Part shown: in pieces, positions 1 through 5,389 of the stretch | Layout: each line of letters begins with the position of its first letter | Position numbering within the stretch: position 1 is the stretch's first letter | DNA from: Candidatus Woesearchaeota archaeon | Lineage (GTDB): Archaea; Nanobdellota; Nanobdellia; SCGC-AAA011-G17; UBA489 | Length of the DNA stretch: 5,389 nt | Assembly (NCBI GenBank): GCA_018658955.1 | Contig: JABIPM010000003.1 | Location: forward strand, 1-5,389 | Direction of reading: 5' to 3' | Program-made: the position numbers and the translations under genes | The notes under the pieces: generated by a model | What the model saw: the letters and a program-made list of their open reading frames with translations, nothing else | The model's database searches: none | Told to the model about the DNA's origin: nothing

Positions 1-3000
1 CTATTATTTGTATTCAAAAATTCAATACTGCTTTCATAATCAGGATCATCAAAATTATATCCACAAACTGAATTCCCATTCCCAAATGCTCCGCCAGAAG
101 TAACAATCTTTAACACAGGACTACTAAATTTAAGTTCTTCATCGTCAGGGAAAACACTAGTTATCTTTAATTCGGTTGTGCCTTTCAAACTAAATTCATA
201 ACTTTCCATATTTCTATTTCTATCACTTTCTTGTGCATTCGGTTGATCTTTACATCTGAAATAGTATTTATTTTCTCTTTGATCCTCAATACCGGTTAAC
301 ACAGTAGTACATTCATACAATCCATAATACAATGAAGTCGTAGGTAATATGCTATCGTCACAAAAGAAATCATTGTACATATCTTCATAAGCTACATTGG
401 TATCATCCCACTTACAATCTGAAGGTTCATTTACATAAACTGAAAATGCAGTCGCATTGATTCCTGCAGGGGCATAAGCACCATTAGCAATACTTGTTAA
501 TTCGATTACAGGAGGAGTAAAATCTGGCCCCTTTTGAATACTAAACTTTGCATAATAATCGGCCTCATTTGCATTCCCATTTCCGTCTTGGCATTTAACA
601 TAAATTTGATATTCTCCACCATTAGTTAATTGTAATGCTTGAGGTTCTGCTAAAACTCCAGGTAAACTAAATGTTAAATTGTGGTTCTTAACATAACTAC
701 TAGTTCCAAAATATTGAGTCATTTCTTCATAAGGCATACTATGGTCTACATCGTATTTACATTGAGCAAATTCATTTGTATCTACAACCAAAGTAACTGC
801 AGTGAAAGGTGCAATTTCTTGTGTTATTTCAAATCCTCTTCCAACAATTTCAGTTATATCATTAATATTATCAACGCTATCAGTCAACCAAACAATATCT
901 TCTTTGTTTACTGTAACATACGGAGGATTCACATCATTAACATCCGAACTAATGCATTTTTCATCAAGTGATCCTTCATTAACTAATTTACAATTTTGAC
1001 CTAAACTTTTACATCTATATTCACTACAATCTTTTCCATCTTCTTGACATAGTTCACAACTATCTCCACCAACTGGAGCTTGCCAAGGATTACATCCAAT
1101 AGTAATTACTTCAGTTTTTTCATCTGAAAGGAAAGTATCTATCAATCCAGCAATTAATCTTACAGTCATATATACACTAACTGCCTGCATAATACCCGAA
1201 CCAATACCTTCTGTAGAAATAGCACCAGGATCAGGAGCATTAAAGGTTTTAATTCCTTCTCCAGTATACGCCTTATTAAATCCTGCATCTACAATTGCTT
1301 GGTCTGCAGTATCCAGAGATGCATCACTAATAACATTAGCAAATTCCCCATTATTAGAAATACTGATAACTCCTTTGTCACTCAAGACATTAATTGCTTC
1401 TTTATCTATTCCAATAGTAGAAAAACTCTGGCCTGTAGTAAAACTCCAACTAGAAGGATTAGGTGAAGTTCCTTTCAAAATTGATTCTCCTACAAAAGTA
1501 CTCGTCCCAAAACTTTCTGCAACATTACCCATCCAGTAATTATTTCCTCCTGCACCTAAATCAAAATAACTTAAACCACTAACTCCAGACATAAATCCAC
1601 TTGTAAACGCCTCATAAGTCATTGCACCATGAGTCCACCAAGACCACACTCCTGCAAGAGATAGTCCTATCAAACTCGCCTTATTTGCATTCCAAAATTC
1701 AATCTTGTCTCCTTGAGATCTAGAAATTCTTTTTAATTCTGTAAATTCAGGAAGATTATCACAAATTTCAAAATCAGAAGTTACAGATTCAACATTCCCA
1801 TCTAAATTTTCAACAAAACCATCACAATTTTTTTTACCTTCAATATTATACCACGCACCACAATCACCTAAACTCCTACAAACTGTGTTCATACTTTCAA
1901 GATAATTTTTTTCTAAACACTGACAATTTCCAACACATTCCCATTCACCACTGCTAGTTCCCAATAAATTTTCACTAACTCCAGAAACTGTATCTCCTAA
2001 TCTTCCAATTCCCCCTCTAAAATAAGTAACCTTGCATTCTTTATCTGCAACTTCACAAGTAGCATCAGGATCAATCTTACTGATTGTACTTCCTTCTCCA
2101 CTCCAGTGTTTTAATCCAGGTGCAATCATTGGCACACATGCAACTGAAGTTCCGACATTTTCAGTAGTTATCTCTCCAACTTCTTCTGTATCACCCAGTA
2201 ACCAGATACAATCTCTTTGAGCATTATTTTCACAATTCTTTTTTGTTGTTTGATCTGTACAAGTTTCAAATCTATTATCTCTACAGGCTGCATAAATTAG
2301 GTTATTCCCGTCACCACTTCGACCAAAACTTTCTTGAGTCCCATATATTTCTTGTAATGCTGGATCAATTGAAGGGTCAACTTCTCCTTGAATACATATT
2401 TCTTCTCTAAAATCTTTACACGCTTCAGTTAATTCAACACCATTAATACAAATTCTTCTATAATGCCTACTTCCAACTAAATCCAAACCAAAACCTGCAT
2501 TTGCATTTGCACCAATTACCCCATCATAGGCACACCAACTTTCACCATTACCAATTGGTAAATTTTTAGAGGCGGGAGCATTATCATCAACAGTTACAAT
2601 ATTAACATCACATTGTAAACTTTTACAAGCATAATCTCCAAAATCTGGACTCACTCCTTGTTCAGTATATGCGCAAATACTACCAGAAGAATAATCACAA
2701 TTACCACAACTAGGATTATTAATATTTGCAGAACCAGAACCGCAACTTTGTTCTTTAGTTAAAGTATATCCGCCATTATAACTTCTAGCTTTATCTCCAG
2801 AATAAATATTTTCTATATTACCACAACTATCAAACCAATAAACTTCATCTTCTGAAGGTAAACAACCAGTAGTCTGTTGAGCTGCACATTCAGTTCCTAA
2901 TTTAGGATTACTACATAACATATCTGGATGAAATCCAATCAACGGCAATGTCAAATTAGTTCCAGAAGCAACAACTTCATCACAAACTTCACGAGTAGTA

Positions 3001-3527
3001 AATTCACAACTTGCATCTGCATGTACACAAGCACCTCTTTCATAACTTCTACACTGATTAACACATTCTAATTCATTTCCAACAGTTTCATCAAAAGTCA
3101 TATCTAAATCTTCATATTGAGAAGTGATTGCCTTACATTGAGTTTGTGTAACAAAGGAACATTGATTGTTTAACACACAACATCCAGAGTTACATTGAGG
3201 AATATTACAAGTAGGATCAGCCTTCCATTCACAATTTTCTTTATCTTCACAAGAAGCCTTAGGCATATTATTAAAACATAATCCTTCTAACTGATCAAAA
3301 CCGCACCCTAACTTACAAAAACTAGTTTGTTCACAACTAGCAGCAGCCTTTTGAGAATTAGGATCACAATTACTTGCTTCAGTATAACTACAAGTTTCTC
3401 CACTAAGAGTTTCCGCACAACAAACTTTTTGTTCTTCGGCTTTACTAATTTCAACAGTAGAAAAAGCCATAAATGTAATTAAGAAAATCTGGAATACTAC
3501 TTTTAATTTAACATTTTTATTACCCAT
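1..3527 (-). CDS. Giant exported cysteine-rich surface protein with C-terminal Ig-like repeats (partial, 3' end beyond window)
   Basis: The frame starts at ATG 3527 and stays open for 1175 codons to the left edge; the stop lies outside. In-frame TGA at 3534-3536, only two codons upstream, rules out a longer start. Domain order: Sec signal peptide 1-30 with SKA|EE cleavage; cysteine-dense ectodomain 31-589 with 49 Cys; cysteine-free stretch 590-811 with hydrophobic segments near 617-635 and 778-800; a 7-Cys module 812-858 (CNPWQAP, CELC, CSEYRCKSLG); then Ig-like beta repeats at 868-1004, 1005-1118 and 1119 onward. Sequons at N191, N950 and N1024 could be glycosylated. I recognise the pattern from large uncharacterised DPANN archaeal proteins, from memory only; no enzymatic motif is visible. 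By alignment with the right-hand paralogue, the full protein should be near 1300 residues. It is probably co-transcribed with the small membrane protein gene 13 bases upstream. The surface role is inferred. Confidence 0.9.
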   Translation of the reverse strand, partial: MGNKNVKLKVVFQIFLITFMAFSTVEISKAEEQKVCCAETLSGETCSYTEASNCDPNSQKAAASCEQTSFCKLGCGFDQLEGLCFNNMPKASCEDKENCEWKADPTCNIPQCNSGCCVLNNQCSFVTQTQCKAITSQYEDLDMTFDETVGNELECVNQCRSYERGACVHADASCEFTTREVCDEVVASGTNLTLPLIGFHPDMLCSNPKLGTECAAQQTTGCLPSEDEVYWFDSCGNIENIYSGDKARSYNGGYTLTKEQSCGSGSANINNPSCGNCDYSSGSICAYTEQGVSPDFGDYACKSLQCDVNIVTVDDNAPASKNLPIGNGESWCAYDGVIGANANAGFGLDLVGSRHYRRICINGVELTEACKDFREEICIQGEVDPSIDPALQEIYGTQESFGRSGDGNNLIYAACRDNRFETCTDQTTKKNCENNAQRDCIWLLGDTEEVGEITTENVGTSVACVPMIAPGLKHWSGEGSTISKIDPDATCEVADKECKVTYFRGGIGRLGDTVSGVSENLLGTSSGEWECVGNCQCLEKNYLESMNTVCRSLGDCGAWYNIEGKKNCDGFVENLDGNVESVTSDFEICDNLPEFTELKRISRSQGDKIEFWNANKASLIGLSLAGVWSWWTHGAMTYEAFTSGFMSGVSGLSYFDLGAGGNNYWMGNVAESFGTSTFVGESILKGTSPNPSSWSFTTGQSFSTIGIDKEAINVLSDKGVISISNNGEFANVISDASLDTADQAIVDAGFNKAYTGEGIKTFNAPDPGAISTEGIGSGIMQAVSVYMTVRLIAGLIDTFLSDEKTEVITIGCNPWQAPVGGDSCELCQEDGKDCSEYRCKSLGQNCKLVNEGSLDEKCISSDVNDVNPPYVTVNKEDIVWLTDSVDNINDITEIVGRGFEITQEIAPFTAVTLVVDTNEFAQCKYDVDHSMPYEEMTQYFGTSSYVKNHNLTFSLPGVLAEPQALQLTNGGEYQIYVKCQDGNGNANEADYYAKFSIQKGPDFTPPVIELTSIANGAYAPAGINATAFSVYVNEPSDCKWDDTNVAYEDMYNDFFCDDSILPTTSLYYGLYECTTVLTGIEDQRENKYYFRCKDQPNAQESDRNRNMESYEFSLKGTTELKITSVFPDDEELKFSSPVLKIVTSGGAFGNGNSVCGYNFDDPDYESSIEFLNTNN
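3..926 (-). repeat. Tandem Ig-like/fibronectin-like beta repeats of the left giant protein
   Basis: Two full repeats and part of a third (residues 868-1004, 1005-1118, 1119-1175) share one plan. A PP or short linker is followed by beta-strand residues, then a first cysteine after an acidic turn (TNEFAQC-KY at C923, NEPSDC-KW at C1038), and a closing strand with a second cysteine (YVKCQDGNGN at C979, YYFRCKDQPN at C1092). The cysteine pairs are placed to bridge the two sheets. The second repeat has two more cysteines, C1056 and C1073. The third begins at LKITSVFP and holds C1155 before the window ends. Such domains usually act as stalks or binding modules on surface proteins. Confidence 0.75.
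478..498 (-). repeat. Short DNA repeat shared by the two paralogues, left copy
   Basis: These 21 bases match 5189-5209 at 20 positions; the one difference is g487 against a5198. They encode TSIANGA at the start of Ig-like repeat 2. This is the best-conserved DNA stretch I found between the two genes, and it suggests a relatively recent common origin or local gene conversion. Confidence 0.7.
1095..1760 (-). other. Cysteine-free, partly hydrophobic central stretch (residues 590-811)
   Basis: No cysteine occurs in 222 residues, although both flanks are cysteine-rich. The stretch is rich in Gly, Ser and aromatics. It has two hydrophobic segments: around 617-635 (ASLIGLSLAGVWSWWTHGA) and around 778-800 (GIMQAVSVYMTVRLIAGLI followed by DTFL). 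Either could cross or insert in the membrane. If both do, the 7-Cys module and the Ig-like repeats stay on the same side as the N-terminal ectodomain. R790 within the second segment weakens the membrane call for it. Confidence 0.5.
1761..3437 (-). other. Cysteine-dense extracellular region (residues 31-589, 49 Cys)
   Basis: Cysteines occur about every 11 residues, often in short motifs: CC at 36-37 and 116-117, CKLGC at 71-75, CNSGCC at 112-117, CGNC at 274-277, and CVGNCQC at 531-537. Three units share C-x7-C spacing with an aromatic at the third position: C46-C54, C123-C131 and C174-C182. Many small disulfide-held modules are the simplest reading, because the region follows a signal peptide. 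Metal binding by the CxxC pairs is possible but less likely outside the cell. I cannot assign it to a named domain family. Confidence 0.75.
3438..3527 (-). other. Sec-type signal peptide of the giant protein
   Basis: Residues 1-30 show a basic n-region (K4, K7, K9), a hydrophobic core from V10 to V25 (VVFQIFLITFMAFSTV) and a polar c-region ending S28-K29-A30 before E31-E32. A small residue at -1 and a Ser at -3 fit signal peptidase I cleavage after A30. The first cysteine pair, C36-C37, follows at once, so the cysteine-rich part would be outside the membrane. There is no lipobox: the cysteines lie five residues past the predicted cleavage site. Confidence 0.8.
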
Positions 3528-3540
3528 ATATTCTCAACGC
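3528..3540 (-). promoter_or_regulatory. 13-base spacer with weak ribosome binding site for the giant gene
   Basis: The spacer between the TAG of the membrane protein gene and ATG 3527 holds only TTGAGA, with GAG five bases before the ATG, as a possible weak Shine-Dalgarno. A better GGTGA lies at 3548-3552, inside the end of the upstream gene, but is 20 bases from the ATG, which is too far for normal use. The short spacing favours one transcript and perhaps coupled translation. Confidence 0.4.
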
Positions 3541-4332
3541 CTATGCTTCACCCTGTACAAAAAATTGAAAAACATAATCACTATCTTTGGATTTTAAAAT
3601 ATAAAGTTTATCAGGATAAGGTCTTTTTTTATCAATTACAAATTGCCCTCTATGGCCGAGCATATACGGCACTTGATCAAATTCTCCAAGAGTTGTTTCA
3701 GCTTGGATTACATCCCTACTCACTTCAAATAATGCACCCAAAGGAACATCTAACTCAATATTAAATTCACTTTCTTCAACAAATGTATCTCCTCTTTGAA
3801 TTCTAATTGGAACATGTACATCAACAAAGGATTCATACTCTCCAATCTTAACATCGACAGCCATCTCTCCAATCGAAACATCTGCACCTCTTGCAAATCC
3901 ACCAAAACTTAAACAATTTCCTAAACCGACATAAATTACTTCCTCTAATTGGATTTCCATTTCATTTTTAGTCAAATATCTACTATAACAAGTAGGGGCA
4001 TCTTCCATATTATAACATAAATAGCTTATAGCCTCGCCCAAATATCTACGATAAGTATCTTGAGGTGTTGCTAAATATCCTCCTTGAATCCCAATAGTTT
4101 CAAAATATTCAGGAGCAACTTCTAAAACACAACTTTCAATATGATCTTCAATGGGGCCCATTCCTTTTTGTTGTAATTTTTCAATTGAAACTGGCCCAAA
4201 TAAGAATTGGTTTCTTGCATATCCTATCAATAATACAACACCTAAAATAACTATTCCTAAAACAACAAAGGTAGTAGCTTGTCCTAATTTAGAATTTCTT
4301 TTCAAACTCTTTAACCCTCTTTTTTCAATCAT
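3541..4332 (-). CDS. Single-pass membrane protein with pilin-like N-terminus and GxQGGY ectodomain
   Basis: 263 residues from ATG 4332. A basic N-terminus (K4, R5, K8, K11, R12, K15) precedes G17-Q18 and one strong helix at about 19-38 (ATTFVVLGIVILGVVLLIGY), giving an N-in, C-out topology. The outer part begins with an IESC motif (C68) and GIQGGY at 81-86, and also carries C106, C115 and C140. It then becomes beta-rich (about 150-200) and ends FFVQGEA. The G|Q junction before the helix resembles archaeal class III prepilins, but +5 is F22 rather than the usual Glu, so processing is uncertain. From memory, the helix, ESC and GxQGGY pattern fits an uncharacterised family common in Woesearchaeota and Pacearchaeota. 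A GTG at 4362 would add ten residues, but promoter and ribosome-site positions favour the ATG. Its position between two giant exported paralogues suggests it anchors or assembles them; this is inferred. Confidence 0.85.
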   Translation of the reverse strand: MIEKRGLKSLKRNSKLGQATTFVVLGIVILGVVLLIGYARNQFLFGPVSIEKLQQKGMGPIEDHIESCVLEVAPEYFETIGIQGGYLATPQDTYRRYLGEAISYLCYNMEDAPTCYSRYLTKNEMEIQLEEVIYVGLGNCLSFGGFARGADVSIGEMAVDVKIGEYESFVDVHVPIRIQRGDTFVEESEFNIELDVPLGALFEVSRDVIQAETTLGEFDQVPYMLGHRGQFVIDKKRPYPDKLYILKSKDSDYVFQFFVQGEA

Positions 4333-4341
4333 CTCAAAAAA

Positions 4342-4347
4342 CACCCC
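4342..4347 (-). promoter_or_regulatory. Shine-Dalgarno site GGGGTG that sets the start of the membrane protein
   Basis: GGGGTG reads on the minus strand with the GGTG core complementary to the archaeal 16S tail. Nine bases (six T, then GAG) separate it from ATG 4332. This supports ATG 4332 over GTG 4362, which has no comparable site at a suitable distance. Confidence 0.65.
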
Positions 4348-4372
4348 ATCTTTAAATTTCACCCATTATATC

Positions 4373-4380
4373 TATATAAA
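4373..4380 (-). promoter_or_regulatory. Archaeal TATA box TTTATATA for the small membrane protein gene
   Basis: TTTATATA reads on the minus strand in the 63-base gap between the right-hand gene and the membrane protein gene. A purine-rich AAAAGTAA just upstream could be the TFB recognition element. With the usual archaeal spacing of about 26 bases from box centre to start, the transcript would begin near 4350. That leaves a short leader containing the GGGGTG site and places GTG 4362 upstream of the transcript. The A+T-rich context means a chance match cannot be excluded. Confidence 0.6.
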
Positions 4381-4395
4381 TATTACTTTTAGTCT

Positions 4396-5389
4396 TTATC
4401 CAGTATAATAAATAGTAGTCATCTCCCCAATATTTCCAAATTCATCATAACATTGGATATAATAAACATCTTCGGTTAACGTAAGTGAATGTTGAACCAC
4501 ATTTACTCCAACCATTTCATACCCATTTCCAACGATAAAGGAAGGATTGTCATAACTATACTCGCAAGTACTAGGTTCATTAGTAATCAAACTCAAAACT
4601 CCACCTTGAACATATAAGTTTTCAATAATTGGAGCATTATCATCTACATCGATTTTAATTTCTGCACTACCTTCGGCAAGGTTTCCTGCAATATCTTCAC
4701 AAGTAAATGTATAAAGATAATCTCCTGCACTTCTTGTTTGTGGTTGAGTATGATAACTAGAATCCGTATTCAAAAATAAATCTCCTGCGCCAGTATCATC
4801 CACATACTTACAAATCGATTTTCCACTTTCTGCGCCATTCGCAGTAACCAAACTTAATACAAAATCAGAATAATAATAAATTCCATTAGCTGGTTCGATA
4901 CTAATTATATTTAATTCATCAGAACCAACCAATCTAAATTCATACCCTTGATTCATTTGATTTCCAGCTAAATCCGCACATCTAAAATAAAATAAGTTCT
5001 CAGTCCCGGTTCCACTTTCTAAACCATTTAATGTTCCCAAACAGTTTACACTATTTCCACAAGAAAATGAATTTTCACCATGGATTTGTTCAATAGGCAA
5101 ATCAACACCTTTACTCCAAGTACATAGAGATACTGGTTCATTCAATTCTAATTCTAAACTAGTTTCTGTAGTATTGTAAGCAAGATATGCACCATTAACA
5201 ATACTTGTTGAGTCTATTGTTGGTGGTTGAATATCTGGTTCACTACTTGTATCAAACCTAATTACATAAGCTGTAGGATTTGTAGTTCCACCCCTATCTA
5301 TACATTTAATATAATATTCATATTCTGTTGAAGGAGCAGGACTATTTACAGTAAATTCTTTTTCTTCTGAATCCAATGAAGTACCAAAA
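4396..5389 (-). CDS. C-terminal part of a second giant exported protein, paralogue of the left gene (partial, 5' end beyond window)
   Basis: The frame is open from the right edge to TAA 4396-4398 and encodes 330 visible residues. TTG at 5376 is not the start: the four codons before it read FGTS, matching FGTS at residues 940-943 of the left protein. The visible part is four beta repeats: the end of repeat 1 (C29), repeat 2 (55-158; C89, C110, C116, C137), repeat 3 (159-252; C193, C230) and repeat 4 (253-330; C275, C313). Typical strands are YYIKCIDRGG, NEPVSLCTW, FYFRCADLAGN, FTCEDIAGN and YYIQCYDEFGN. The chain stops at TTIYYTG with no hydrophobic tail or sorting signal, so any anchoring must come from the unseen N-terminal part. 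A sequon lies at N72. It is probably a surface or secreted protein, since the family resemblance to the left gene is clear. Its function is unknown. Confidence 0.88.
   Translation of the reverse strand, partial: FGTSLDSEEKEFTVNSPAPSTEYEYYIKCIDRGGTTNPTAYVIRFDTSSEPDIQPPTIDSTSIVNGAYLAYNTTETSLELELNEPVSLCTWSKGVDLPIEQIHGENSFSCGNSVNCLGTLNGLESGTGTENLFYFRCADLAGNQMNQGYEFRLVGSDELNIISIEPANGIYYYSDFVLSLVTANGAESGKSICKYVDDTGAGDLFLNTDSSYHTQPQTRSAGDYLYTFTCEDIAGNLAEGSAEIKIDVDDNAPIIENLYVQGGVLSLITNEPSTCEYSYDNPSFIVGNGYEMVGVNVVQHSLTLTEDVYYIQCYDEFGNIGEMTTIYYTG
4399..5388 (-). repeat. Ig-like/fibronectin-like repeats of the right-hand paralogue
   Basis: Four repeats align in order with those of the left protein. Linker and strand matches include PDIQPPTIDSTSIVNGAY against PDFTPPVIELTSIANGAY, GSDELNIISI against GTTELKITSV, and FLNTD against FLNTN. 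Repeat 4 (4399-4632) shows what the unseen end of the left gene probably looks like. Each repeat has an EPxxC-type first cysteine and a second cysteine before a D..GN turn; repeat 2 has an extra pair. Confidence 0.75.
5189..5209 (-). repeat. Short DNA repeat shared by the two paralogues, right copy
   Basis: This is the partner of 478-498, encoding TSIVNGA at the matching place in repeat 2 of the right-hand protein. The single base change makes the Ala-to-Val difference. Flanking bases diverge quickly although the protein alignment continues. Confidence 0.7.

Noticed and set aside
681..999. Two overlapping plus-strand reading frames of 96 and 65 codons
   Set aside because: Both lie opposite the continuous minus-strand giant gene, have no ribosome site I can see, and encode sequence typical of antisense A+T-rich shadow frames.
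36..1755. Ferredoxin or zinc-ribbon reading of the cysteine motifs
   Set aside because: The motifs follow a signal peptide, cysteine spacing is irregular and no complete CxxCxxC or paired CxxC set is present, so disulfide modules fit better.
2032..2220. Plus-strand frame of 62 codons
   Set aside because: It lies wholly opposite the cysteine-rich coding region of the giant gene; no start signals or recognisable protein features.
3591..3605. TTTATATTTTAAAAT on the minus strand as a possible promoter for the giant gene
   Set aside because: It lies inside the membrane protein coding region, would give a leader of about 50 bases, and such A+T runs are common here. The 13-base spacing better supports co-transcription.
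3543..3764. Plus-strand frame of 73 codons
   Set aside because: It is the antisense shadow of the end of the membrane protein gene, which has clear protein features.
4336..4341. T6 tract on the minus strand as a terminator of the right-hand gene
   Set aside because: It is short, lies downstream of the likely promoter and between the ribosome site and ATG of the next gene, so a spacer role fits better. No other clear termination signal is visible.
4151..4408. Plus-strand frame of 85 codons with a hydrophobic look
   Set aside because: Antisense to the start of the membrane protein gene and its promoter; the apparent composition follows from the transmembrane helix codons on the other strand.

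Overview
The window is A+T-rich and coding on the minus strand almost throughout. Transcription runs right to left through three genes. At the right edge lies the 3' part of a large secreted protein (4396-5389). Next is a small single-pass membrane protein with a pilin-like N-terminus (3541-4332). At the left is the first 1175 codons of a very large, cysteine-rich exported protein (3527 down past base 1). The left gene is the largest feature. It has a start codon but no stop inside the window. I translated it by hand and found one unbroken frame.

The probable source is an uncultivated archaeon with a small, A+T-rich genome, most likely of the DPANN group (Woesearchaeota or Pacearchaeota-like). 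There are three reasons. A TTTATATA box sits at an archaeal distance from a likely transcript start. A GGTG-type ribosome binding site precedes the chosen ATG. The protein architectures also match what I remember from large uncharacterised DPANN surface proteins: cysteine-rich ectodomains, EPxxC...YYxRCxDxxGN repeats, and a small protein with a GQATTFVVLGI helix and a GxQGGY motif. The taxonomic call rests on memory of family patterns, not on a search.

Layout: the visible right-hand protein is only tandem Ig-like or fibronectin-like beta domains and ends with no membrane anchor. A 63-base gap follows, carrying a promoter for the small membrane protein. Only 13 bases then separate that gene from the left giant gene, so these two are probably co-transcribed. 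The left protein has a Sec signal peptide, then about 560 residues with 49 cysteines. It continues with a 222-residue cysteine-free, partly hydrophobic stretch, a compact 7-cysteine module, and the same series of beta domains found in the right-hand protein. The two large proteins are paralogues: their repeats align in the same order, and the left window edge falls inside the third shared domain.

Taken together, the locus looks like a cell-surface system. Two giant disulfide-rich exported paralogues flank a pilin-like membrane protein that could anchor, assemble or partner them. Adhesion or contact with a host cell is a plausible role but is inference only. There are no RNA genes, CRISPR arrays or mobile elements that I can support. 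No stretch over 300 bases is without a gene.
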